A stretch of 64,000 nucleotides of DNA. It comes from an uncultured Ellagibacter sp. Lineage in GTDB: Bacteria; Actinomycetota; Coriobacteriia; Coriobacteriales; Eggerthellaceae. The notes below the pieces were generated by a model, which saw nothing but the letters and a program-made list of their open reading frames with translations, was not told the DNA's origin and made no database searches. Every line of letters begins with the position of its first letter. The first letter of the stretch is position 1. Below are positions 18,406 to 26,395 of the stretch, one piece after another. The stretch lies in the NCBI RefSeq assembly GCF_934617235.1, contig NZ_CAKTTZ010000007.1, forward strand, positions 1-64,000. The letters run 5' to 3'. Position numbers and translations under genes: made by a program.

Positions 18406-20424
18406 CTAACCCACAGCCACAGTCAGAATCAGCGAGATTCCGAGGACGATAACGATATAGCCGATATAGCGGCGGTAGTCTCCGCCCTCGACGCTTCTCG
18501 CGGCCACGCCGATTCGCTTGGCGATGCCTGTGACACCGTCAACCAGATATTTATCGGCAACGGGCTCGAGCTTTTTCAAGAAGCTGATCAGGCCCTCATA
18601 GGCGCGCATGACAAGAGACTTGCGTTCGACAATCGCATCGCGGGCGTCGTACATGGGACCGAAGAAACCGCGGACGTTCGTTGCGAAGGTGCCTGAGGAG
18701 GGAGGCATGGAGCGATCCGGCAGATAGCCGCAGGCCCACGCGTCGTCGCGCACACCGGCGCCGTACTTAGCGTTGAAGATTCCCAAGATACCCCGGAGGA
18801 ACAGGCAAAGAACAAAGAGCACAATCGCAACAACGAGGAGTGAAATCGCTGCGTACGAGCCTGGTATCGAAACGACAGTGCCAGACGCGATGGCAACGGA
18901 GGCGATGCCGAGCGTTGCGCTCGCGATATCCTGCATGATGGGAGCGAAGTACGCAATGCCCAAACCAAGCACGATGCACATCAACACGAGCAAAGCATTG
19001 CCGATAACCATGCTGGTTGGAACTTCGCGCATCTCATCGGAGAAGTCAACGCGCGGCTTGCCGGCGAAGGCAACACCGTAGCATTTGACGAAGCAGATGA
19101 CCGCAAGGGCACCGGTGATGGCCAGGGCCGCCGCGGCAAACGCCATGAAGCCCATGACCAGGCCGTCCCCCTGAAGAGCTGCCGTCAGAAGCGACTGATA
19201 GGTGAACCACTCGGAAGCAAAGCCATTCAGCGGCGGGATGGCGCAAACGCACACAGCAGCAATGAGGAACATGATTGCCGTAACCGGCATGAACTTAGAA
19301 AGTCCGCCCATCTGATCGATATTGCGCGTATGCGAACGGTAAATCATCGAACCTGCGCCAAGGAAGAGCGCGCCCTTGAACATCGCATGGTTGATAGTGT
19401 GGTACAGAGCAGCCATAAGACCAAGAGCGGCAACAACGGAATTACTCATCGCGCAGCCGACAAGTGCGACGCCGACACCAATCAGGATAATGCCGATATT
19501 TTCAACAGACGAAAACGCGAGAAGCTTCTTCACGTCATGTTCCATAAGGGCATAGGCAATGCCCAGCACACTCGAGACAACGCCGATGACCAAAACCGCA
19601 AGACCCCACCACAGTTGACAATCGGATCCTGCGAGCAGGTCAAACGCTACTTTCACGATACCGAAGATACCGATTTTGATCATGCCACCGGACATGAGCG
19701 CAGAAACGTTCGAAGGGGCCGCCGGATGGGCCTGGGGCAGCCAAGAATGGAACGGGAGCATACCGGCCTTGATGCCGAAGCCGACGAAGGCGAGGATAAA
19801 CACGACCGAAGCCAGGCCGACGGGAAGCTCGAGCATTCTGAACGCGGAGAATTCGAAGCTGCCAGCCGCCCAAGCCATCACGAAGAATGCGATCATGATC
19901 ATCATGAAGCCGATGTGCGCCATGACAAAGTACATAAAGCCGCCGCGTATCGACTGCTTTGTTTGGTCGAAAACGACGAGGAAGTACGACGTCAGAGACA
20001 TCAGCTCGAAGAAGACCAAGAACCAAAATGCATTGTCGGATAGCACCACGAGCAACATCGAGATTATGAACAGGTGCATGTAAAAACCGATTTGGCCAAC
20101 ACCGTGACCACGATATTCATCAAAGTACGAGAAGCCGTAAATCCACGCCGAAACGGAGAGCAGCGAGATAACCACTACGATCAAGCCCGCCAATGGATTC
20201 CACAAGAGGGTGAAATCTGCGAACCAAAAGACGGTTGGGGCGGTGAGAATCACGGGCTCACTAAAAAGAGCAAGCATGCCCGAACCGAGGCTCGCTAAGG
20301 CCGCAAGAATGCCGAACAAGCAAGCGACAGTCTTAGAGGGACCATCCCAACGAATGAGCAAAAGGGAGAACAAGGCACCGGCGAGTGAAAGAGCGCCTGA
20401 CGCCGCAAGTAATTCAACCATCAT
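18406..20424 (-). CDS. hyfB: Hydrogenase-4 antiporter-like subunit HyfB (HycC-like)
   Basis: 672-residue membrane protein, the largest antiporter-like subunit, with about 16 TM helices. It shows the conserved helix-5 Glu in LVFFELMSLTSYFLVV and the helix 7 region KAGMLPFHSWLPQAHPAAPS. After residue ~480 it has a C-terminal extension with further TM segments, typical of HyfB/HycC. Three possible starts overlap (GTG 20427, ATG 20424, ATG 20421) behind GGAGG. The ATG at 20424 overlaps the hyfA stop as TGATG and is preferred for coupling. Confidence 0.93.
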   Translation of the reverse strand: MMVELLAASGALSLAGALFSLLLIRWDGPSKTVACLFGILAALASLGSGMLALFSEPVILTAPTVFWFADFTLLWNPLAGLIVVVISLLSVSAWIYGFSYFDEYRGHGVGQIGFYMHLFIISMLLVVLSDNAFWFLVFFELMSLTSYFLVVFDQTKQSIRGGFMYFVMAHIGFMMIMIAFFVMAWAAGSFEFSAFRMLELPVGLASVVFILAFVGFGIKAGMLPFHSWLPQAHPAAPSNVSALMSGGMIKIGIFGIVKVAFDLLAGSDCQLWWGLAVLVIGVVSSVLGIAYALMEHDVKKLLAFSSVENIGIILIGVGVALVGCAMSNSVVAALGLMAALYHTINHAMFKGALFLGAGSMIYRSHTRNIDQMGGLSKFMPVTAIMFLIAAVCVCAIPPLNGFASEWFTYQSLLTAALQGDGLVMGFMAFAAAALAITGALAVICFVKCYGVAFAGKPRVDFSDEMREVPTSMVIGNALLVLMCIVLGLGIAYFAPIMQDIASATLGIASVAIASGTVVSIPGSYAAISLLVVAIVLFVLCLFLRGILGIFNAKYGAGVRDDAWACGYLPDRSMPPSSGTFATNVRGFFGPMYDARDAIVERKSLVMRAYEGLISFLKKLEPVADKYLVDGVTGIAKRIGVAARSVEGGDYRRYIGYIVIVLGISLILTVAVG

Positions 20425-21011
20425 CACAACCTCCGCTCATTCCAGGAGTCCAGCATCATCACCTCGCTGGCATTTGCGCTCATGACGTTGCGATAGCGGG
20501 TTTCGCGATTGATTTCCTCGTCGGTGACGAGTTTAAGCGCGCCAGACAAGCAATTTGCAACACATTGGGGTTTACCAGCGGCCCCTGTGCAGAGGTCGCA
20601 TTTAACAGCGATGGGAGAAACGCCAATTTCCCAAGTAATAAGGGGGCTTTGCCCCGCCGGGGCGGCGGGCGTCTTGTACATAACGCCCGCTACACCTGAA
20701 ACCGGAGTTCCCGAAGGCTCTATCGCCCCATAGGGGCAAGCGATGGCGCATAATTTGCAGCCTATGCAACGCTGTTCATCCGTGCGAACCACGCCATCTT
20801 CAGCCTTGAGTGCTTCCACGGGACACACATTTACACAAGGGGCATCATCGCAGTGGTGGCATGTCACCACCGTGGATATGCCTCTGTTCGAAACGAAAAT
20901 CAGTCGATGGCGCCGCTGCATCCCGGCCCTGCGATGGCTGCTTGCGCACGCCGCTTCGCATGTCTTGCAGCCAATGCACTTATCGGGATCGACAGCAATA
21001 TATGAACTCAT
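20424..21011 (-). CDS. hyfA: Hydrogenase-4 electron-transfer subunit (HyfA/HycB-like ferredoxin)
   Basis: 195-residue protein with four [4Fe-4S] cluster motifs: CIGCKTCEAAC near residue 12, CHHCDDAPCVNVCP, CIGCKLCAIACPYGAI and CDLCTGAAGKPQCVANC. This is the HycB/HyfA/HydN fold. It would carry electrons from formate dehydrogenase to the hydrogenase arm. It is paralogous to the product of 23246-23776, and the two flank fdhF, so one probably belongs to the complex and the other to FdhF assembly or transfer. Its stop overlaps hyfB. Confidence 0.92.
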   Translation of the reverse strand: MSSYIAVDPDKCIGCKTCEAACASSHRRAGMQRRHRLIFVSNRGISTVVTCHHCDDAPCVNVCPVEALKAEDGVVRTDEQRCIGCKLCAIACPYGAIEPSGTPVSGVAGVMYKTPAAPAGQSPLITWEIGVSPIAVKCDLCTGAAGKPQCVANCLSGALKLVTDEEINRETRYRNVMSANASEVMMLDSWNERRL

Positions 21012-21053
21012 GGGCGCCTCCTTTCTCTGAATAGTCGGCAGCCGTGAGAATCC

Positions 21054-23216
21054 TTATGCCGAATACTGATGAGCCGCCTCTCGAGCCAGATGCGCCTTCA
21101 TTTCCGCGTAAAGCTTCTCAGCGTGCTGTTCGGCCCAAACCTGATCTTCGATTTGGGCAACCTGGCATGCAGAGAACTTGTCTTCGGGGGTGCCCGAAAG
21201 AGGGTCGGTGGCGTGCAGCGTCAAATCATTGCACTTGCCGATCCACCACTGATAGGTCATATAGACGGTACCGGGGTTAATGCGCTCATCAACCGCTGCG
21301 CGCGTGATGACCTTGCCGCGACGCGAGTAAACCCAAACAAGATCGCCGTCCTTGATGTTGCGCTCGTCTGCGTCCTTGGGGTTGATCTGCACGAAGCCCG
21401 GTTCGTCAGCAAGCTGCGCCAGCGTTTTGCAGTTGCCGGTCATCGAGCGGCAGGAGTAGTGGCCAACCTCGCGAACGGTACAAAGAATCAGCGGGTAGCC
21501 GTCATCGGGAAGCTCGGTCGGCTCAATCCATTCGTGAGTCATGAGCTTTGCCTTCTGGTTCGGCGTATTGAACTTGCCGCCAAGGTAAAGGTCGGGAGTA
21601 CCCGGATGCTCAATGGTGGGAATCGGCCACTGGGCATGACCGAGGCCTTCCATCTTCTCGTAGGTTGCGCCATAAAACAGCGGGCACAGCTCGCGAACCT
21701 CGTCCCAAATCTCTTTCGTGTTGCGATAGCGCATCGGGTAGCCCATACGCGTCGAAAGCTCCTGGAAAATCTCCCAATCGTGCTTGCATTCGCCCTTCGG
21801 GGGCACCGCTGCCGTGAAGCGCTGGAAGGTACGGTCGGATGCGGTGAAGACGCCCTCGTGCTCACCCCAAGAGGTGCCGGGCAACACGACGTCTGCCATC
21901 GCGGTCGTCTGCGTCATGAAGATATCCTGGCTGATGAGGAAGTCGATGTTCTCGAGCGTTTCCTTCATGTCGGCAGAATCGGGCTCGGTCTGCAGCGGGT
22001 CTTCGCCGAAGTTGTAGAAGGCACGGATTTTCTTTTCCTTAACGCCATGCGGAAGGTCGGTAAGCTTCGCACCCTCTTTAAGGGAGAGTCGCTCGGGCGG
22101 AAGGTTCCAAGCTTTCGCGAATTTCTCGCGGATAGCAGGGTCGGTAACTTTTTGGTAGCCCGGATACAGGCTCGGCCACATGCCCATGTCGCAGCTGCCC
22201 TGCACGTTGTTCTGGCCACGAACAGGCGCGACGCCGCAATGCGGGCGCGCAATCTGACCGGCAACGCAGGCGAGCGATGCAATTGCGTGAACAGTATGGA
22301 CGCCCTGACGCTGCTGCGTAACGCCCATGCCCCAGCCGAGGATCGCCGTATCGGCAGTTGCATAGATACGCGCGGCTTCGCGAATATCATCAGCATCGAC
22401 ACCGCAAATCTCAGCGGAATACTCGGGGGTATAGCGCACAACAACCTCGAGCCACTCCTCGAATCCCTCGGTATGGGCGTCAATGAACGCCCTATCTTCG
22501 AGACCTTCCTTAATGATGACATTTGCCATGGCGTTAAGGAAAGCGAGGTTTGAGCCGTTGTTGATCTGCAAGTGAATATCGGCGATGCGCGCAGTCTCGA
22601 TAACGCGAGGGTCGACGACGATGATTTTAGCGCCGCGCTCGCGGGCCTTGACGATGCGGCTCGCAACAATAGGATGGCTGGCGGCGGGATTATAGCCGAT
22701 GAGCATGATGCAGTCTGCTTCCTCCATGCCTGGAATGGAAACGCTCATCGCACCGCTACCAAGCGTGTCGATAAGGCCGATAACCGACGGGCCGTGGCAC
22801 GTGCGTGCGCAGTTGTCGATGTTGTTAGTGCCGATGCAAGCGCGCGTGAACTTCTGCATCACATAGTTCGCCTCATTGCCCGGGCCGCGAGACGAGCCGG
22901 TAAGCAAAATCGAATCAGGCCCGTACTGCGCCTTGATTTCCATAAGGCGGCGCGCGGTGAAGTCGAGCGCTTCATCCCACGTAACGCGCTCGAGCTCGCC
23001 GCCCTTTTCGCGGCGAATCATGGGATGCAGGATTCGAGGCGTCAGAATCTTCGTGTCATTGATGAAATCGAATCCGCACAAGCCCTTAAGGCAAAGATTG
23101 CCTTCGTTGGTGATGCCGTTAAGCGGCTCGGCATCGACAACCATTCCGTTCTCGACAACCAGGTTCAACTTGCAGCCCGCACCGCAGTACGGGCAAACTG
23201 CCATATGTTTTTCCAT
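21054..23216 (-). CDS. fdhF: Formate dehydrogenase H, cysteine-containing form
   Basis: Oxidises formate to CO2 with a molybdenum or tungsten bis-pterin cofactor and one [4Fe-4S] cluster. The start is taken at MEKHMAVCPYCGAGC (ATG 23216, behind AAGGGGTTTCTC) rather than 11 codons upstream, giving 720 residues. The cluster motif CPYCGAGC is followed by CLKG at ~50. The active-site segment NCARTCHGPSVIGL has Cys at residue 140 (codon TGC, 22797-22799), where E. coli FdhF has selenocysteine; the next His is kept. The C-terminal half has the pterin-binding domain (VREVGHYSCRSMTGNC). It lies between two HycB-like ferredoxin genes. Confidence 0.95.
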   Translation of the reverse strand: MEKHMAVCPYCGAGCKLNLVVENGMVVDAEPLNGITNEGNLCLKGLCGFDFINDTKILTPRILHPMIRREKGGELERVTWDEALDFTARRLMEIKAQYGPDSILLTGSSRGPGNEANYVMQKFTRACIGTNNIDNCARTCHGPSVIGLIDTLGSGAMSVSIPGMEEADCIMLIGYNPAASHPIVASRIVKARERGAKIIVVDPRVIETARIADIHLQINNGSNLAFLNAMANVIIKEGLEDRAFIDAHTEGFEEWLEVVVRYTPEYSAEICGVDADDIREAARIYATADTAILGWGMGVTQQRQGVHTVHAIASLACVAGQIARPHCGVAPVRGQNNVQGSCDMGMWPSLYPGYQKVTDPAIREKFAKAWNLPPERLSLKEGAKLTDLPHGVKEKKIRAFYNFGEDPLQTEPDSADMKETLENIDFLISQDIFMTQTTAMADVVLPGTSWGEHEGVFTASDRTFQRFTAAVPPKGECKHDWEIFQELSTRMGYPMRYRNTKEIWDEVRELCPLFYGATYEKMEGLGHAQWPIPTIEHPGTPDLYLGGKFNTPNQKAKLMTHEWIEPTELPDDGYPLILCTVREVGHYSCRSMTGNCKTLAQLADEPGFVQINPKDADERNIKDGDLVWVYSRRGKVITRAAVDERINPGTVYMTYQWWIGKCNDLTLHATDPLSGTPEDKFSACQVAQIEDQVWAEQHAEKLYAEMKAHLAREAAHQYSA

Positions 23217-23245
23217 GAGAAACCCCTTACTAGCAAGTGTTGACT

Positions 23246-23776
23246 TCACGAATGCACATGCGATTCAGCGGACATTGCTGCGTGGACGCGCTTTTCTTTT
23301 GCCAAGTTGTCCAGATAATCCTGGTCGACGAGCATCAAGCCGTTTGTCAGACATGCGGTTACACAAGCAGGGCCTTCCGGTCGTTCAGCGCAAAGGTCGC
23401 ACTTGATTACAACGGGAGCCCAACCGCAATTGACCTCGAGGTTGCCAAGGCGTCTCGTTTTGATCCTCGACTTGATCGAAATCGCTCCAAACGGGCAAGC
23501 GAGTACGCAGTTGTGGCAACCGATACACTTCTCCTCGTGAACCCCTACTCGATTTTCGTCAGAGTACAAACAACCTGTCGGACAAGATTTGACACAGGGA
23601 GCATCAACACAGTGATGGCAGGTGATCGGCGTTGATACTCTCAACGTGCTGACGAACTGCAAACGCGGCTCCCCGGGTCCTCCTGGAGCATCGTGAGCCT
23701 GAAGACACGCCGCAAGGCATGTCTTGCACCCAATGCACCTGTCAGGGTTTGCTGCAACGAATTTCCTTGCGTTCAT
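23246..23776 (-). CDS. hydN: HydN-like four-cluster ferredoxin
   Basis: 176-residue iron-sulfur protein with four cluster motifs (CIGCKTCLAAC, CHHCVDAPCVKSCP, CIGCHNCVLACPFGAI, CDLCAERPEGPACVTAC). In E. coli HydN is needed for FdhF activity. Here it is first gene of the operon, 29 nt before fdhF, which fits a dedicated electron-transfer or assembly partner. The ATG at 23776 is behind GGGGGAAGGAAA; another ATG 4 nt upstream is out of frame. Clearly a paralogue of HyfA. Confidence 0.9.
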   Translation of the reverse strand: MNARKFVAANPDRCIGCKTCLAACLQAHDAPGGPGEPRLQFVSTLRVSTPITCHHCVDAPCVKSCPTGCLYSDENRVGVHEEKCIGCHNCVLACPFGAISIKSRIKTRRLGNLEVNCGWAPVVIKCDLCAERPEGPACVTACLTNGLMLVDQDYLDNLAKEKRVHAAMSAESHVHS

Positions 23777-23864
23777 TCATTTTCCTTCCCCCCATTATTT
23801 GCTGATTTTCCGCGCAGTATTTGCCCCAAAGACGACTGGCAAATCACAAGAAATTCGATTTTTG

Positions 23865-23910
23865 TTTTACGCGTAATGAAACTATACCGACCGAAATTTA
23901 AGCTTGTCAA
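23865..23910 (-). promoter_or_regulatory. Promoter of the formate hydrogenlyase operon with palindrome at the start site
   Basis: On the minus strand TTGACA (23905-23910), an 18-nt spacer and TATAGT (23881-23886) form a near-consensus housekeeping promoter about 105 nt before hydN. A perfect palindrome TTACGCGTAA (23867-23876) sits at the expected start site and could be an operator. No sigma54-type -24/-12 element is seen, unlike E. coli FHL genes. Confidence 0.7.
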
Positions 23911-24305
23911 TTTAGTGAACAGTCGCTCGATAAGCGAGGGGTAAATCACGGTAGTCGGAGCAGATTCCCAGGTCAACTATGGTGTCTTACGCTTTTACGC
24001 GCCTGATTTCCAATGCTGTGCCCCGATTGCCCAATCACCGTTGAAAGAAGAAATATGGCATTGTAGTTTGTATCATATTTGTAATACCGATAATTCTATT
24101 TCCCAAGTTGAGAGCGATACGAGATGCTAAATTCGGAAGATTTCCAAGTAAAAATCAGCTGATTACTCTGTCGTTTCATTAAATTTGAACAAGTGAGTTA
24201 ATTGGAATCAAATATCCCAAAAATAGGACATGTAATTTCACTCATTTTTGACTTGCATTCCCAATTATTCGGTAGAAGGCACCGAGACAAGGGGCACTGC
24301 ACAAA

Positions 24306-24367
24306 AATAGCCTCCTGAGTATTTTGGAATAAGCGAGCTTCGTGCTCTTCCTTAACACCCAGGAGGC
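24306..24367 (-). terminator. Long inverted repeat, probable terminator of the trigger-factor-like gene
   Basis: GCCTCCTG (24310-24317) is complementary to CAGGAGGC (24360-24367). The 42-nt interval contains a small GAGC/GCTC hairpin. On the minus strand the structure ends with TATTTTTG, as expected after the gene ending at 24394. The loop is unusually long for an intrinsic terminator. Confidence 0.5.
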
Positions 24368-24393
24368 GACTCTGTATAACTAGAAACTATTTG

Positions 24394-25707
24394 CTAACCC
24401 TCGATATGAATGATCGCATGCTCCGTGACGTAATCGTTTGCCTTCAGACGCATCGCAGAAAGACGCGCTTCGGGCATTTTGCCGTTTCTCTCGAAATCAA
24501 GACGGATCATTGCTTCAAGACCCGGCGATGCGGCGGCACGGAAATACTCGTTCAAGTCGTCATCGGTAAGCTCGAGATTGAAGTGCTCGGCAACGGAATC
24601 AAGTGCGAACTGACGGACCAGCTGCTCGTGCACCTGACCATTTAAATGGCGCTTGAGCTGCTGTTCTGTGACTCCCTGAGCACGAAGGAAGTCTTCCTTG
24701 GTCATATTCTGCTCCGCAAGCTGATCTTCAAAGGCGACAAGAACGTCGGCAGTCACCGCATCATAAATCGCGTCGGAAATCTCGCCCTCGAACCGCTCGG
24801 CAAGTGCCTTTGCGCTCTGGAGATTCTTAAAATGACGGTACTCCACGGTTTTTCTGTCGGAAATCATACCGCGGATCTTCTCGCGCAATTCAGCGACACT
24901 TGATGCCTCACCTTGCATATTCTCGACAATCCACTCGTCGTCGATCGTCGGGATAATAGTCTTTTGCAGGCTTTTAACGGTAACGGTCGAAACGTAGTGG
25001 TCCATCTCGGGCTGATTGTTTTCATCAAGCGTGAAACCCGGGGAAGAGTATTCGACTTCCTTGGTCTCCCCTACATGCATGGACATAATTGCTTGGTCGA
25101 ATTCCTCAGGCATCATATCGGCTCCCGTCGTATAGGAGCGGCCCTCAGAGCAAAGCTGATCGCAGCGCACCCCATCACGGAAGGTTTCGATCTCAAGTTC
25201 GACCTGGTCACCTTCGCGGATATCGGAATGACTCGCGTCCTCTTCCACGAAAGCATGGCTCTGAGCAAGTTGCGCCAGGTAGTTGTCGATATCCGCTTCG
25301 GTAACCACGAGAGGCGGAACGGTAATCTCGACGGGATCGTAAGAAGAAAGAGAGAAGCTCGGCTTCAGGACGCAGATAGCGTCGAAGACGAAAGGCGTAT
25401 CGCGCTTGACGGTCTCCTTAATCTCGAACTGAGGTTTACCTATATATACGATGCCCTGCCCCTCTGCCGCGAAAGGAAACGAATAGTGCGTAATAGAAGT
25501 GTTGAGATTCTCAAACACAGCCTCTCGCCCCAAACGGGCAATAGCAGCATCTTCAAGTTCCTGACCTTCTTCAGGGGTGATGTTGCTCTGATAAGCGAGG
25601 GCGATCAAGAACTGATCGATAAGCGTATTCGTATCGTTTGCCGGGATGGTGATGTGCAAACGCGAGCGGTCCTCGTCCACGCGCTCCAGACTTGCCTGCA
25701 GTTCCAT
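24394..25707 (-). CDS. Divergent trigger-factor-like chaperone/peptidyl-prolyl isomerase
   Basis: 437 residues with the three-part layout of trigger factor. The N-terminal domain (1-~115) lacks the ribosome-docking GFRxGxxP signature; the place is taken by NITPEEGQELEDAAIARLG. An FKBP-like domain (~155-245) starts with REGDQVELEIETFRDG and includes EEFDQAIMSMHVGETKEVEY. A helical SurA-like C-terminal domain contains LAEQNMTKEDFLRAQGVTEQQLKRHL, shown here only in part. The start is ATG behind AAAGAGGTGCAGCC. It is flanked by AT-rich DNA and stands between the hydrogenase operon and amiS-amiF, so it may be a chaperone for one of these systems. A paralogue rather than the housekeeping tig is likely but unproven. 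Confidence 0.8.
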   Translation of the reverse strand: MELQASLERVDEDRSRLHITIPANDTNTLIDQFLIALAYQSNITPEEGQELEDAAIARLGREAVFENLNTSITHYSFPFAAEGQGIVYIGKPQFEIKETVKRDTPFVFDAICVLKPSFSLSSYDPVEITVPPLVVTEADIDNYLAQLAQSHAFVEEDASHSDIREGDQVELEIETFRDGVRCDQLCSEGRSYTTGADMMPEEFDQAIMSMHVGETKEVEYSSPGFTLDENNQPEMDHYVSTVTVKSLQKTIIPTIDDEWIVENMQGEASSVAELREKIRGMISDRKTVEYRHFKNLQSAKALAERFEGEISDAIYDAVTADVLVAFEDQLAEQNMTKEDFLRAQGVTEQQLKRHLNGQVHEQLVRQFALDSVAEHFNLELTDDDLNEYFRAAASPGLEAMIRLDFERNGKMPEARLSAMRLKANDYVTEHAIIHIEG

Positions 25708-25723
25708 GGCTGCACCTCTTTCT

Positions 25724-25739
25724 ATGCATAGGTATGCAT
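25724..25739. repeat. Perfect 16-bp palindrome in the leader of the trigger-factor-like gene
   Basis: ATGCATA-GG-TATGCAT, located just before the ribosome site of the gene starting at 25707. It could be a protein operator or an RNA hairpin that influences translation. Confidence 0.6.
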
Positions 25740-25784
25740 GAACGATCTTGCCTGTTCAAACGAGCAGACAAGAGAAGAATGAAT

Positions 25785-25833
25785 GTGCCATCGGATGCAT
25801 ATCGCATAGAGTGATATCGCTTTTATCAGTATA
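25785..25833 (-). promoter_or_regulatory. Promoter and shared motif upstream of the trigger-factor-like gene
   Basis: TATACT on the minus strand at 25828-25833 is the likely -10 box. About 20 nt into the transcript is the plus-strand sequence GTGCCATCGGATGCAT (25785-25800), which matches the palindrome GTGCATCGGATGCAC before amiS except for one inserted C and the last base. Confidence 0.5.
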
Positions 25834-26285
25834 GCATCACTACACGGTTTTCAGCCATTAGGACCACGCAGAGACGGGTAATGAGTGAGGCCAGCGTTCT
25901 AGCGAGTTACCTCAATAAGGCACTTTTACGAGCATAACGAGGGAGTTAACCGCTTACAACAGATTTATTTATGTCCATTTGCCGAAAAAATAATTAATCC
26001 CAAAAAAATATTTGGACTTTTTTCGACTGGTTATAGCAAAGCAAATTATCACGAGGTCAAGCGTCCCAAAATCATGACTAGCAAGCCGAATTCAAAAGAA
26101 ATTCGCATGTCATTTCAAAAAATGTATCATAAATATAATACTGGAAAAATGAGACGAAATAACTCAAAGTACCTGCTTAAGCCAACCATTCGTAATAACG
26201 AAATACTCAGTATTTATGGCCCTCAACTGGTATTTTGCAAATCTCATATCTTTGCTTCCAGCTCTACCCTCTTAGCGAACCTCGC

Positions 26286-26333
26286 TTGACATTATTTGCG
26301 ATCCACGAAATGATGATGGTGCATCGGATGCAC
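26286..26333 (+). promoter_or_regulatory. amiS promoter with overlapping palindromic operator candidate
   Basis: TTGACA (26286-26291), a 17-nt spacer and AATGAT (26309-26314) predict a start near 26321. The palindrome GTGCATC-G-GATGCAC (26319-26333) covers that start, a classic repressor position. The same motif, slightly altered, lies before the divergent chaperone gene. Confidence 0.6.
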
Positions 26334-26348
26334 GCTTCAGGAAATCGC

Positions 26349-26379
26349 AAACTTACAGGTGTAAGTTTCAACGAAACTT
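26349..26379 (+). promoter_or_regulatory. Two mutually exclusive hairpins in the amiS leader
   Basis: AAACTTACAGGTGTAAGTTT (26349-26368) has perfect 9-bp arms. AAGTTTCAACGAAACTT (26363-26379) has perfect 7-bp arms. They share 26363-26368, so only one can form, and the second ends next to the AGGGGGTG ribosome site (26380-26387). Either a pair of protein sites or an RNA switch of translation. Confidence 0.55.
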
Positions 26380-26395
26380 AGGGGGTGTTTTTCGA

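Larger units (their letters stand above)
23777..24393. other. AT-rich intergenic region upstream of the formate hydrogenlyase operon
   Basis: 617 nt without a gene. The left part holds the operon promoter and the palindrome TTACGCGTAA. A second copy of the half-site TTTTACGCG lies at 23993-24001. From about 24010 to 24290 the sequence is clearly richer in A and T than its surroundings, with no coding frame or repeat that I can defend. The right end has the long inverted repeat after the trigger-factor-like gene. Confidence 0.6.
25708..26395. other. AT-rich divergent intergenic region between the chaperone gene and amiS
   Basis: 688 nt separating two divergent genes. Both ends hold promoter and operator-like elements, annotated separately. 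The middle (about 25900-26280) is AT-rich with A-runs such as CCCAAAAAAATATTTGG. A 71-codon plus-strand frame there (26074-26289) has no ribosome site or protein-like composition. No insertion-sequence ends were seen. Confidence 0.6.

Noticed and set aside
26074..26289. 71-codon frame in the AT-rich region before amiS
   Set aside because: No ribosome site, low-complexity composition, and it overlaps promoter elements of amiS.
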